Below are positions 40,537 through 49,104 of a DNA stretch of 64,000 nt, in pieces. The DNA is taken from the NCBI RefSeq assembly GCF_036010665.1, contig NZ_CP108581.1:7307535-7371534 (forward strand). Direction: 5' to 3'. The stretch's first letter is position 1, and each line of letters starts with the position of its first letter. The DNA is from Microbispora sp. NBC_01189 (lineage in GTDB: Bacteria; Actinomycetota; Actinomycetes; Streptosporangiales; Streptosporangiaceae). The notes beneath the pieces were generated by a model that saw only the letters and a list, made by a program, of their open reading frames with translations, made no database searches and was not told the DNA's origin. A program made the position numbers and the translations under genes.

Positions 40537-41637
40537 ATGGAGATCACCGGAATCGAGCTGCGCCGGATCGCGATGCCGCTCGTCGCGCCGTTCCGCACGT
40601 CGTTCGGCACCGAGACCACCCGCGACGTCCTGCTGGTGCGGGTCGTGACCCCGGAGGCCGAGGGCTGGGGCGAGTGCGTGGCGATGTCCGAGCCGCTGTA
40701 CTCCTCCGAGTACGCGGACGGCGCGGCCGAAGTGATGCGGCGCTTCCTCATCCCGGCGCTGCCCCGCGCGGCGGACCCGCAGGCCGTGGGCCCGGCCCTC
40801 GCGCCGTTCCGGGGGCACCGCATGGCCAAGGCGGCGCTGGAGGCGGCCGTGCTCGACGCCGCGCTACGGCTCACCGGCGAGTCCTTCGGCCGCTTCCTCG
40901 GCGCCACCCGCGACCGGGTCCCGTGCGGAGTCTCGGTCGGGATCACCGGGTCGGTGGCCGAACTGCTCGACACCGTCGCGGCGTACGTCGAGGAGGGGTA
41001 CGTACGGGTCAAGCTGAAGATCGGGCCGGGCTGGGACGTCGCACCGGTCCGCGCGGTCAGGGAGCGTTTCGGGGAGGACCTGCTGCTCCAGGTCGACGCC
41101 AACGCGGCATACACGCTGGCCGATGCCCGCCACCTCGCCCGGCTGGACGCCTTCGACCTGTTGCTGATCGAGCAGCCGCTCGCCGACGACGACCTCGTGC
41201 AGCACGCCCGGCTCGCCCGCACCCTCCGTACGCCGATCTGCCTGGACGAGTCCATCGAGTCGGCGGCCCACGCGGCCGCGGCGATCACCCTCGGCGCGTG
41301 CTCGGTGGTCAACATCAAGCCGGGCCGGGTGGGCGGCTACCTGGAGGCGCGGCGCATCCACGACCTGTGCCGCGCCCACGGCGTCGCGGTCTGGTGCGGG
41401 GGGATGCTGGAGACCGGGATCGGCCGGGCGGCCAACGTGGCGCTGGCGGCGCTGCCGGGGTTCACCCTGCCCGGGGACACCTCGGCGTCCCGCCGCTACT
41501 TCGGCACCGACGTCACCCCGCCGTTCGAACTGAGCGGCGGGCACCTCGACGTGCCGGCGGGCCCGGGCCTCGGCGTGGCGCCCATCCCGGACGTCCTCAA
41601 CGAGGTCACCACCGCGACGGAGTGGATTCCGTTCTGA
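40537..41637 (+). CDS. menC: o-Succinylbenzoate synthase / N-acylamino-acid racemase
   Basis: Enolase-superfamily enzyme, 366 residues. The catalytic set is visible: VRVKLKIGPGWD (the KxK pair), DANAAY (Asp), IEQPL (Glu), CLDESI (Asp) and NIKPGRVGG (Lys). This is the NSAR/OSBS subgroup, in which menaquinone synthesis (OSBS) and N-acylamino-acid racemisation occur in closely related or the same proteins. No other men gene is in this window, so the in vivo reaction is open. The ATG at 40537 has GGAG about 12 bases upstream. Confidence 0.88.
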   Translation: MEITGIELRRIAMPLVAPFRTSFGTETTRDVLLVRVVTPEAEGWGECVAMSEPLYSSEYADGAAEVMRRFLIPALPRAADPQAVGPALAPFRGHRMAKAALEAAVLDAALRLTGESFGRFLGATRDRVPCGVSVGITGSVAELLDTVAAYVEEGYVRVKLKIGPGWDVAPVRAVRERFGEDLLLQVDANAAYTLADARHLARLDAFDLLLIEQPLADDDLVQHARLARTLRTPICLDESIESAAHAAAAITLGACSVVNIKPGRVGGYLEARRIHDLCRAHGVAVWCGGMLETGIGRAANVALAALPGFTLPGDTSASRRYFGTDVTPPFELSGGHLDVPAGPGLGVAPIPDVLNEVTTATEWIPF

Positions 41638-41663
41638 GTGGATTCCGTTCCGGACAGCTGCTC

Positions 41664-41960
41664 TCAGGCGTCGCCCAGCGCCGGGTGCGGCCTCGGCTCG
41701 CCGGTGGTGAACACCTTCACGATGCGGTCGGCCGCGAGGGCGGGCTCCTCCGCGCTCTCCACCACATCGCCCCACGACCAGCGGTAGAACCAGCCATCCG
41801 GCATCGCGACGCAGTCCACGGTCTCGGAGAACAGCGCCGCGTCGGGGTCCCGGACCTTCAACGACGGCGGATCCGGGCGCAGGGACGCCTCCAGCCCGCG
41901 CAGCTCCAGCTCCCTGGCCAGTTTGCCGAGGAAGTACGTGCGGGTGTGCTCACGAGGCAT
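41664..41960 (-). CDS. Small hypothetical protein
   Basis: 98 residues, soluble, no signal peptide or known motif. The start MPREHTRTYFLGKLARELE and the Trp/Tyr-rich MPDGWFYRWSWGDVVE look like a small folded protein. The ATG has GGAG about 10 bases upstream. It is convergent with menC and upstream of the pssA terminator region. No function can be assigned. Confidence 0.6.
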   Translation of the reverse strand: MPREHTRTYFLGKLARELELRGLEASLRPDPPSLKVRDPDAALFSETVDCVAMPDGWFYRWSWGDVVESAEEPALAADRIVKVFTTGEPRPHPALGDA

Positions 41961-42020
41961 GGCGACCGGGCTCCAATGGAATAGGTGGTGTTTCCATGTG
42001 ATTGGCCGGACCCGGACGAA

Positions 42021-42042
42021 GGGCCCCAGCCGACCGGGGCCC
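42021..42042 (-). terminator. Terminator after pssA
   Basis: GGGCCCC and GGGGCCC pair around AGCCGACC-type loop bases, 18 bases after the pssA stop. Flanking AAG/CCT bases extend the stem imperfectly. Confidence 0.6.
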
Positions 42043-42059
42043 CTGTTCGTGCGACGACG

Positions 42060-42911
42060 TCAGCCCGCGTTCTCCGAGCGTCGTTCCCTGCGCCGCTGCT
42101 GTTTGAACATGAGGACGCGAAGCGGGATGGCGGACACGATCGCGATCTGCATGGTCGCGCCGACCCTGATGAGCTGGTCGCCTCCGGCGATCTGGGCGGC
42201 CCAGATCATCAGGCAGGCCACGTTGATCAGCATCCAGCCCAGCACGACGGCGGCCAGGTTGCCCTTCGGCTTGGGATACTCGATGCGGCTGACCATGAGC
42301 CAGGCCACCGCCATGATGCCCGCGATCGTGAGGTAGTTGGGCGGGAAGAGCAGCACGATCGACACCACGGTCATGGCGCCCATCGGGATGGGCAGGCCCA
42401 TGAAGTCGCCGCTCTTGGTCTTCACGCAGGCGAAGCGGGCCAGCCGTACGACGCCGGCGAGCAGGACCGACCCGGCCGCGACCAGCACCAGCCACAGCGG
42501 GAGCTTCTCGGAGAAACCGGCCCAGATCATCACCATGAAGGCGGGCGCGAAGCCGAAGCTGATCACGTCGGCGAGGTTGTCCAGCTCGGCGCCCATCGCG
42601 GACGCGCGGAACTTCCTGGCCACCAGGCCGTCGAACAGGTCGCAGGTCGCGCCGACGAGCAGCAGCACGACGGCGGTGCCGAAGAAGCGGGGGTCGGGGG
42701 CGAACTTCACGTTCGCCTGGAGGCTGCTGATCGCCGACCAGGCCAGCACGCAGACGGCCAGGAAGCCGCTGAGCGCGTTGCCCAGCGACAGGGAGTCGGC
42801 GGCGGACAGGCGGAAGGCCTTGCCGACGGGCCCGCGCGGCTCGTCGTCCGCCTCCTCCACCTGCCAGGCGGCTCCGGTGCCGAATCCGGAGCCGAGATCA
42901 GACGTGGTCAA
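42060..42911 (-). CDS. pssA: CDP-diacylglycerol-serine O-phosphatidyltransferase
   Basis: Makes phosphatidylserine in the membrane. 283 residues with about 7-8 membrane helices and the CDP-alcohol phosphotransferase motif DG(x2)AR(x8)G(x3)D(x3)D, seen as DGLVARKFRASAMGAELDNL followed by ADVIS. The frame begins with TTG at 42911 and overlaps the end of psd by 14 bases; no other start codon precedes the conserved region, so coupled translation is likely. It supplies the substrate for Psd. Confidence 0.93.
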   Translation of the reverse strand: MTTSDLGSGFGTGAAWQVEEADDEPRGPVGKAFRLSAADSLSLGNALSGFLAVCVLAWSAISSLQANVKFAPDPRFFGTAVVLLLVGATCDLFDGLVARKFRASAMGAELDNLADVISFGFAPAFMVMIWAGFSEKLPLWLVLVAAGSVLLAGVVRLARFACVKTKSGDFMGLPIPMGAMTVVSIVLLFPPNYLTIAGIMAVAWLMVSRIEYPKPKGNLAAVVLGWMLINVACLMIWAAQIAGGDQLIRVGATMQIAIVSAIPLRVLMFKQQRRRERRSENAG

Positions 42912-43572
42912 GGCGAGTCACCCCCGCGATGGTCCTGGTGCCGACGGTGACCGCCGGCGCGATGCCCTCGGGCAGGTAGAGGTCCACCCGGGAGCCGAAG
43001 CGGATCAGCCCCACCCGCTCGCCCTGGACGACCTTCGCGCCCGCGAACAGGTACGGCACGATGCGGCGGGCGACGGCGCCGGCGATCTGCACCATCTCGA
43101 TGTCGCCCAGAGCGGTCTCGAAGTGCCAGACGACGCGCTCGTTCTTGTCGCTGTCCTTGTTGAACGCGGGGACGAACCCGCCGGGCACGTGCTCGACCGA
43201 GGTGATCGTGCCGTCCGCGGGCGCCCGGTTGACGTGGACGTTCAGCGGGCTCATGAAGATCGCGACCCGGGTACGGCCGTCCGGCCATGGATCGATGCTC
43301 TGCACGACGCCGTCGGCGGGCGAGATGAGCCGGCCCTCGCCGGGCGCGCGCTCGGGGTCGCGGAAGAACCACAGCATCCCGCCGGTGAGCGCGGCGAGCG
43401 GCGCCGCCGCCAGCGCCCAGCGGGGCGACCTGCGGGTGAGAACGGCGGTGACGGCCGCCGCCGCGGCGGTCGGAGCCAGCCACGGGGACACCCCGCGGGC
43501 GAGCCGGACCCGGCCGCGGGGACTGTCCGCGGGCCCGGATTCAGGGCCGCGGGGCAACGATTCGTTGGACAC
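42898..43572 (-). CDS. psd: Phosphatidylserine decarboxylase proenzyme
   Basis: Converts phosphatidylserine to phosphatidylethanolamine. 224 residues of the short type, with one or two N-terminal membrane segments, SPLNVHVNRAPADG and the self-cleavage site IRFGSRVDLYLP, where Ser becomes the pyruvoyl group. The GTG follows AAAGG by 6 bases. Operon psd-pssA. Confidence 0.95.
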   Translation of the reverse strand: MSNESLPRGPESGPADSPRGRVRLARGVSPWLAPTAAAAAVTAVLTRRSPRWALAAAPLAALTGGMLWFFRDPERAPGEGRLISPADGVVQSIDPWPDGRTRVAIFMSPLNVHVNRAPADGTITSVEHVPGGFVPAFNKDSDKNERVVWHFETALGDIEMVQIAGAVARRIVPYLFAGAKVVQGERVGLIRFGSRVDLYLPEGIAPAVTVGTRTIAGVTRLDHV

Positions 43573-43623
43573 AGGTGACCTTTGTACTCTTCCAGGCGAC
43601 TATGAACCGGTGTGCGAGCTAAC

Positions 43624-43640
43624 GATCGATATTACCGATC
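43624..43640. promoter_or_regulatory. Imperfect palindrome upstream of psd
   Basis: GATCGATATTACCGATC sits about 55 bases before psd in unusually AT-rich sequence with TTGACT nearby on the minus strand, so it probably lies in the promoter region. Confidence 0.3.
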
Positions 43641-43697
43641 CGGCAGTCAATATGCGGCACAACGAGAACAAGCAAACAGGGTTATGTACCCGTTTCG

Positions 43698-44711
43698 CTA
43701 GCCCTGGGGGGCCTCCGCCTGGGAGGCCTCCGCCGGGGAGCCGGTCGCCGGAGTAACCGCTTTCCCATCGCGACGGGTCTTGACCAGACTGGCCAGCGTG
43801 GTCACGGCCATCGTCACGCAGATGACCGCCAGAGACACCCAGATGGGGATCTGCGGAGCCCAGGAGACCTCGTTCTCACGAAGCGCTTCAAGAATCAGCT
43901 TAACCCCGATGAAACCGAGGATGAACGCCAAACCATAGCTGATGTAGACCAGCCGCCGGAGCAGCCCGCCGAGCAGGAAGTAGAGCTGACGCAGTCCCAT
44001 CAGGGCGAACGCGTTCGCGGAGAAGACGATGAAGGCCGCCTTCGTCAGACCGAAGATCGCCGGAATCGAGTCGAGAGCGAACAACAGGTCCGTGGTGCCG
44101 ATGGCGATCATCACGATCAGCATGGGCGTCACCATGCGCCTGCCGTCCACCCGTACGGTCACCCGGGAGCCGACGTAGTCGGAGGTCGTGGGGAACACCC
44201 GGCGTGCCCAGCGCAGGAGGATGTTCTCGTTGAACTCGTCGTCGTCCTTGTTGTGGTCCCTGAGCAGTGTGTACGCGGTGTAGATGAGGAAGGCCCCGAA
44301 CGCGTAGAGCAGCCAGCCGAACCGGAGCAGGGCGGCGGAGCCGACGGCGATGAAGATCCCGCGCATCACGAGCGCGAGGACGATGCCGACCAGCAGCACC
44401 TTGTGCTGGTAGATGCGGGGCACCCCGAACCGGGTCATGATGACGTAGAAGATGAACAGGTTGTCCACGCTGAGGCTGTATTCCGTCAGGTAGCCCGCGA
44501 AGAACTCACCTCCGGTGCCGGCCCCGGCCCACACCGTCAGCCCGATGCCGAACAGCATCGCGAGACACACGTAGAAGCCGACCCAGATGCCGGCCTGGCG
44601 CATGGAGAACTCGCGCGGTTCACCACGGTCGACGATCCACAGGTCGACGGCGACCACGACGAGCAGACCCACGATGACCAGGGCCCACAACCACCAAGGG
44701 GCATGTACCAC
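43698..44711 (-). CDS. TerC-family integral membrane protein (metal homeostasis)
   Basis: 337 residues with about 9 membrane helices and the two acidic TerC sites YSLSVDNLFIF and FALDSIPAIFG. TerC/Alx proteins are manganese exporters or metallators of exported proteins. The GTG at 44711 is chosen because GGAGG lies 5 bases upstream. A manganese-type yybP-ykoY leader precedes it, which supports a manganese role over tellurite resistance. Confidence 0.93.
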   Translation of the reverse strand: MVHAPWWLWALVIVGLLVVVAVDLWIVDRGEPREFSMRQAGIWVGFYVCLAMLFGIGLTVWAGAGTGGEFFAGYLTEYSLSVDNLFIFYVIMTRFGVPRIYQHKVLLVGIVLALVMRGIFIAVGSAALLRFGWLLYAFGAFLIYTAYTLLRDHNKDDDEFNENILLRWARRVFPTTSDYVGSRVTVRVDGRRMVTPMLIVMIAIGTTDLLFALDSIPAIFGLTKAAFIVFSANAFALMGLRQLYFLLGGLLRRLVYISYGLAFILGFIGVKLILEALRENEVSWAPQIPIWVSLAVICVTMAVTTLASLVKTRRDGKAVTPATGSPAEASQAEAPQG

Positions 44712-44740
44712 TTCAACCTCCGGCACGCGCGCTGAACACA

Positions 44741-44845
44741 CTGCCGGAGGTCTCTCCCGCCCGCACGCGCTCAGCGGACCGACGGCCCCGGGTGCTTACA
44801 CCGTGATGACGGAACCGCCGCGAAGGGATACTCCCCCCCAACCGG
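44741..44845 (-). promoter_or_regulatory. Probable yybP-ykoY manganese riboswitch
   Basis: The minus-strand leader begins CCGGUUGG-GGGGAGUA and ends GAGACC-UCCGG. GGGGAGUA and AGACC are the hallmark joints of the yybP-ykoY class. P1 forms from CCGG-GG with CC-CCGG, P2 from UCCC with GGGA. An inner arm contains CCGUCAUCACGGUG. A -10 (TATACT) lies just upstream and the terC ribosome-binding site about 25 bases downstream. Confidence 0.72.
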
Positions 44846-44848
44846 TCC

Positions 44849-44854
44849 AGTATA
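44849..44854 (-). promoter_or_regulatory. -10 element of the terC promoter
   Basis: TATACT on the minus strand would start transcription within about 10 bases, at the 5' end of the riboswitch. Confidence 0.5.
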
Positions 44855-45013
44855 TGAATGAGGCTTGGCCCCGCCTAATCCTCGCCCCCCTCGCCATGAT
44901 CGGCCGGGAGACGCCGTCCTCACGTTCGCGCCAGTCTCCCCTGACCCGCCGGTGGGGCAGGTCTCACCCTGACGCCACCCTGGAAAGACCCGCAGGGGGC
45001 CGACAGAGGGCCG

Positions 45014-46153
45014 CTACTCCGACGGCGGCAGCCCGTAGGCCGTGAGGACCGACCGGAGCGCCGCGTCCTCGTCGGGCAGTTCCCGTCCCCGCCGTACGGC
45101 CGCTTCCGCCAGGCGGGCGGCCAGCGCGGGATCGCCGAGCAGGCGGCCGACCTCCCGGCTCAGCGCGCCCGCGTCCTGCGGGGGCACCAGGAGAGCGGCG
45201 TCGCCCACCATCGCCGGCACCCCGCCCACGCGGGTGGCGATGACGGGCCGTCCCGCCCGCAGCGCCTCCTGCACGCTGAGCGGCTGCCCCTCCCACCGGC
45301 TGGGCACGATCACCGCCGTCGCGACCTGGAGCAGGTCGGCCGTCTCGGCCCAGCCGTACAGGACGACGGGCAGTTCCTCGGCGTCCACCCGGGCCTGGAG
45401 TTCCTCGCGCAGCGGCCCGTCGCCCGCGACGACGAAGACCGGGTCGCCCTTGTACGGCCCGGCCGCCGCGTCGAGCAGCGTCTCCAGGCCCTTCTGCTGG
45501 GCCAGCCGGGCGACGGTGAGCAGGATCGGCCGAAGCGCCGGATCAGCCCCGTCAGGAGGGCCGGCCGGGCCCGGCCCGGCGGTGGCCGGCAGGCGGGCGG
45601 CGATCTCGGCCCGCACCTCCCCCGGAGCGCGGGCGGGCTCGGCGAGCGGCGGCGCGGGCACCACCGCCGGGTCCACCCGCCCGGCTCCCACGGCCCGCAT
45701 GCGCTCGCCGATGTCGGGTGACACCACCAGGACGCGGTGGGCCCGGCGGGCGACGATCCGTTCGAGGGCCCGGTACACCCCTCCGATCGCGCCACCCGCC
45801 GTGACGGCGTTGTGCAGGGTGACCACCAGCCGGGGCCATCCCCGCGAGCCGGTCAGGGCGAGCGCGGCCAGCGCGCCGGCCCGCAGGCCGTGGGCGTGCA
45901 CGACGTCCGCACCGCGCGTCAGCGCCCGCAGGCGGACGATGGTCCGCAGATCACGGGCGGGGTGCGGCCGGTCGGAGATCCGGACCTCGGCGAAGTCGGC
46001 CCCGGTCCCGGTGAAGCCGAACGCCTTCTCGGTGCCGAGCGGCCCCGCCACCAGCACCCGGTGGCCCCGGACGACGAGGCCCCCGGCGAGCATCCGGACG
46101 TGCCGGGCCACACCGCCGGCGCTCGATCCCAGCACGAGAACGATGCGGCTCAC
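45014..46153 (-). CDS. GT4-family glycosyltransferase
   Basis: 379 residues, cytosolic GT-B fold. The N-terminal SSAGGVARHVRML and VVHAHGLRAGALA form the acceptor side. The C-terminal LTVARLAQQKGLETLLDA and PSRWEGQPLSVQEALRAGRPV carry the E(x7)E-like donor motif of family 4. Its GTG start overlaps the murJ stop by 4 bases, so it is translationally coupled to a lipid flippase. A lipid-linked acceptor is likely; the sugars are unknown. Confidence 0.9.
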   Translation of the reverse strand: MSRIVLVLGSSAGGVARHVRMLAGGLVVRGHRVLVAGPLGTEKAFGFTGTGADFAEVRISDRPHPARDLRTIVRLRALTRGADVVHAHGLRAGALAALALTGSRGWPRLVVTLHNAVTAGGAIGGVYRALERIVARRAHRVLVVSPDIGERMRAVGAGRVDPAVVPAPPLAEPARAPGEVRAEIAARLPATAGPGPAGPPDGADPALRPILLTVARLAQQKGLETLLDAAAGPYKGDPVFVVAGDGPLREELQARVDAEELPVVLYGWAETADLLQVATAVIVPSRWEGQPLSVQEALRAGRPVIATRVGGVPAMVGDAALLVPPQDAGALSREVGRLLGDPALAARLAEAAVRRGRELPDEDAALRSVLTAYGLPPSE

Positions 46154-47868
46154 GTCGTCTCCTCCCGCTGATGAGCGTCCCGGTGAGCGTCCGGGTGAGC
46201 GTCTGGACGAAGCCCCCGGTGAGCGTCCCGGTGAGGGCCGGGGCGAGGATCTCTCCCGCGCCGGCGCACCACCGACAGGGCGGCGGTCACGTCGGCGCGG
46301 TCCACGAGGGCGGCGACGGCGACCCCCGCGGCCACGGCCGCGAGGCCCGCCGGGACGGCCGTCAGCAGGCCGCCCCACGGCCCGCCGTCGCCCAGTGGCA
46401 GCCGGGCGGCCGCCGCACCGGCGAGGAAGCCCGCGCCCCCGCCCAGCAGGGCGGCGAGACCGGCCCGAGCGACGCCGCGTACGGCCTCCGGGCCGCGGGC
46501 CCGCACGACCGAGACGAGCAGCAGCGCGGCGCCCACCGTGATGCCCGCCGCCTGGCCGAGCGCCAGCGCGCCCAGGCCCCAGTCACGCGGGAGCGCGAAG
46601 ACCAGCGCCACCTGGGCCACGGCCACGAGCAGCCATCCGGCGACCGTCCCCCCGGCGGCCGCCCTGCCCTGCCCGGTGGCGTACAGGACCCTGCTGAGAT
46701 GGGCCGTCAGCCCGTATCCGATCAGGCCGGGCGCGAACAGCGCGATGCTCCGGGCGAACTCGGCCGCGCCGACGGTGGCGTCGGCCCGGGCGAGGAACAC
46801 GCGCGCGACCGGCTCGGCGACCGCGGCGAGCGCACCCGCCGCCAGCCCGCAGACCAGCACGACCGCCCGGGTCGTACGCGCGGACAGCGCCGCGAAGCCC
46901 GCCTGCTCGCCGGCGCCGTGGGCACGGGCGGCGAGCACGGGGAACGCGCTGGTCGCGATGGGCACCGCGAGCACGGCGTACGGCACCTGGTAGACGGCCC
47001 ACGCGTAGTTGTAGGCGGGCAGCGCGCCCCCGCCGATCCGGTTGGCCAGCGGGATCACGACCAGCGCGGCGATCTGCTGGGCGACCAGCGCGCTCAGCCC
47101 GGCGAGGGCCAGCCGCCGCACCTGCGCGGCGACGCCCTCCGGAAAGCGGAGGGTCGGCCGCCACCGCAGGCCGAGCCGCCAGGCCGGCCACACCACGGTG
47201 ACGACGAGAGCGAGCACGCCGAGCGTCGTGCCCGCCGACAGCGCGATCTCGGCCGGCCTGGGCACGGTGGCGGGCTCACGGTGGCCGCCGCTGAGCGGGC
47301 CGAAGGCCAGGTAGGCGATGACGACCACCAGGCTCGACACCAGAGGCGCGAGCGCCGGGCCCGAGAATCGGCGATGCGCCTGCAACACTCCGTACAGGAC
47401 GACGGCCATGCCGTACAGCGGGATCTGCGGGGCGAAGACGACGAGCATGCGCCCGGCGACGGCGGCGACCTGGCCGGCGTCGCACCCGTCGACCTGGGCG
47501 AGCAGCCGCGCCACCGGCCCGGCGACCAGCGCCGTCAGCACGCCCAGGGGCACGAGCAGCACCAGCACCCAGGACATCAGCGCCGAGGCGATCCGCCCGG
47601 TCTCGTCCCGGGCCCGGTCCCCGGCCGTTCCGGCCGCCGCTCCGGCGAGGACGGGCACCACCATGCCCGCGAGCGCGCCGCCCACGACGACCTCGAAAAT
47701 GATGTTGGGCACGTTGTTGGCCGTGTAGTACGCGCTGGCCAGGCAGTTCGTGCCGACCGTGCGCGCGAACACCAGCTGCTTGGCGAAGCCCGTCACCCGG
47801 GCCAGGATCGTGATGACCCCGATGAGGACCGCGGCCCCCGCGATCCCCGCTCCGAGCCGTCTGCTCAC
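46150..47868 (-). CDS. murJ: MurJ-like lipid flippase with His-rich tail
   Basis: 572 residues of the MVF/MurJ family, about 14 membrane helices. ARVTGFAKQLVFARTVGT and the following NNVPNIIFEVVVGGAL match the conserved first helices. MurJ moves lipid II or similar polyprenyl-diphosphate glycans outward. The C-terminus has a charged His-rich tail with repeated DAH units (DAHPDAHRDAHQREE). The start is uncertain: GTG 47868 begins VSRRLGAG but lacks a clear Shine-Dalgarno. The actual substrate may be a second lipid-linked glycan, given the MraY-like neighbour. Confidence 0.88.
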   Translation of the reverse strand: MSRRLGAGIAGAAVLIGVITILARVTGFAKQLVFARTVGTNCLASAYYTANNVPNIIFEVVVGGALAGMVVPVLAGAAAGTAGDRARDETGRIASALMSWVLVLLVPLGVLTALVAGPVARLLAQVDGCDAGQVAAVAGRMLVVFAPQIPLYGMAVVLYGVLQAHRRFSGPALAPLVSSLVVVIAYLAFGPLSGGHREPATVPRPAEIALSAGTTLGVLALVVTVVWPAWRLGLRWRPTLRFPEGVAAQVRRLALAGLSALVAQQIAALVVIPLANRIGGGALPAYNYAWAVYQVPYAVLAVPIATSAFPVLAARAHGAGEQAGFAALSARTTRAVVLVCGLAAGALAAVAEPVARVFLARADATVGAAEFARSIALFAPGLIGYGLTAHLSRVLYATGQGRAAAGGTVAGWLLVAVAQVALVFALPRDWGLGALALGQAAGITVGAALLLVSVVRARGPEAVRGVARAGLAALLGGGAGFLAGAAAARLPLGDGGPWGGLLTAVPAGLAAVAAGVAVAALVDRADVTAALSVVRRRGRDPRPGPHRDAHRGLRPDAHPDAHRDAHQREETT

Positions 47869-47923
47869 GGCCCGGTCGCCGTACGTCGCGCCGGGCGGCC
47901 CGGCCGGTGGGTGGAGCTCCAGG

Positions 47924-48964
47924 TCACCCGAGCGGCCTCGGCGTGCCGGGAGCGGGCCGCGGAGCAGGCTGCGGAGCGAGCTGTGGAGCGAGCTGTGGAG
48001 CACGGCGGCCGAGCATGTCCAGGCGGTTCAGCACCGGGTTGCCCGCGATGACCTTGGTGAAGCTGATCTTCTCGGACGCGGCGGTGAGCCCGGCGACGGC
48101 GGCGAGGGCGGCCAGGCGCGCGGGCCGGTTCAGCCGGGCCGTGGCGGCGAGCCCGAGCAGCGCGCCGAGCGCGTTCGCCCCGGCGTCGCCGAGCATCGCC
48201 CGCTCGCCCAGGTCCTCCGGCAGCAGCGCCACCGCCGCGCCGAGCGGCACCGCGGTCAGCGCGGCGGCCTGCCGGGATCGCGGGCCGTACGGCGCGGCGA
48301 CCGAGGCGGCCAGCAGCGGGACCCCGGCGAGCAGGCCCGCCTTGATGGCGCGGCCGGGCCGCAGGTCGAACAGGTTCGCCAGGTTGGCGCTGCCCGCGAT
48401 CAGCGCGCCGTCGACGAGCGTGTCGGCGGACCAGCCCAGCGCGCCGCGCGTGGAGCGGGCCGGGACGCCCGCCCGGGCCGGACCGGCGACCCCGCCCGGA
48501 CCGCCCGCGCGGGACGGGGCGAGCGCCGCCGCGGCCAGGCCGGTGACGCCGATCCCGAGGATCTTCACGGCGCCGCTGGTCACCTCGCCCCGCGCGAGAG
48601 CGGTCAGGTGCCCCTTGAAGCCCTTGGACGAGCTCGTGCCGAACAGGTCGTCGTAGGCGCCGAGCACGCCGCTGCCCGCCCCGGCGAGCACCGCCGCCGC
48701 GCGGGCCCGTACGGAGAGGCCGGGGGCGAGAGCGGCCGCGGCGACGGCGCCGGCCGCGAACGCCGGGCCCTCCAGCAGCGTGACCGGCTCGCCCCGGTGG
48801 TTGACCCGCGTCCAGTACTCGTCGGCGGTCTTCTCGTCGCCGACTGGCGGCCTGCGCCGGAAGGCGGCGAAGGCCGCACGGGCCGCGACGGCGCCGAGCA
48901 CCGCACCGAGGGCGGCGCCCGCCGCCGCGGCGGCGCGGGTGCCGGCCTGGGGACGTATGGCCAC
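47924..48964 (-). CDS. MraY/WecA-like polyprenyl-phosphate sugar-phosphate transferase (divergent)
   Basis: 346 residues, about 8-10 membrane segments. It carries the order of motifs of the MraY/WecA superfamily: RVNHRGEPVTLLEGP near 53-67, the Asp pair in GAYDDLFG (105-106) with KGFKGHL, the NLANLFDLRPGRA motif (194-206), and GDAGANALG (259-267). Such enzymes attach a sugar-phosphate to polyprenyl phosphate. Many flanking regions are Ala-rich and the C-terminus has a PQLAPQLAPQPAP tail. GTG start with GAAGGGG 7 bases upstream. It is too divergent to be the housekeeping MraY. Confidence 0.8.
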   Translation of the reverse strand: MAIRPQAGTRAAAAAGAALGAVLGAVAARAAFAAFRRRPPVGDEKTADEYWTRVNHRGEPVTLLEGPAFAAGAVAAAALAPGLSVRARAAAVLAGAGSGVLGAYDDLFGTSSSKGFKGHLTALARGEVTSGAVKILGIGVTGLAAAALAPSRAGGPGGVAGPARAGVPARSTRGALGWSADTLVDGALIAGSANLANLFDLRPGRAIKAGLLAGVPLLAASVAAPYGPRSRQAAALTAVPLGAAVALLPEDLGERAMLGDAGANALGALLGLAATARLNRPARLAALAAVAGLTAASEKISFTKVIAGNPVLNRLDMLGRRAPQLAPQLAPQPAPRPAPGTPRPLG

Positions 48965-49104
48965 GGCTGTTCCCCTTCTCTGCGTACTGGCTCGTGCTTT
49001 TCGTGCTGTTCCGTGCGTGGGTCGAGCCGACCGGTGCCGGCCCGCTCGGGCTTCCGGTGCCGTTCCTCGCCCGCCCGGCGTGCGGACGGCGCGCGAGCGG
49101 CGGC

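Noticed and set aside
47868..48003. MurJ starting upstream of 47868
   Set aside because: The earlier start would overlap the MraY-like gene and adds residues unlike the family's N-terminus.
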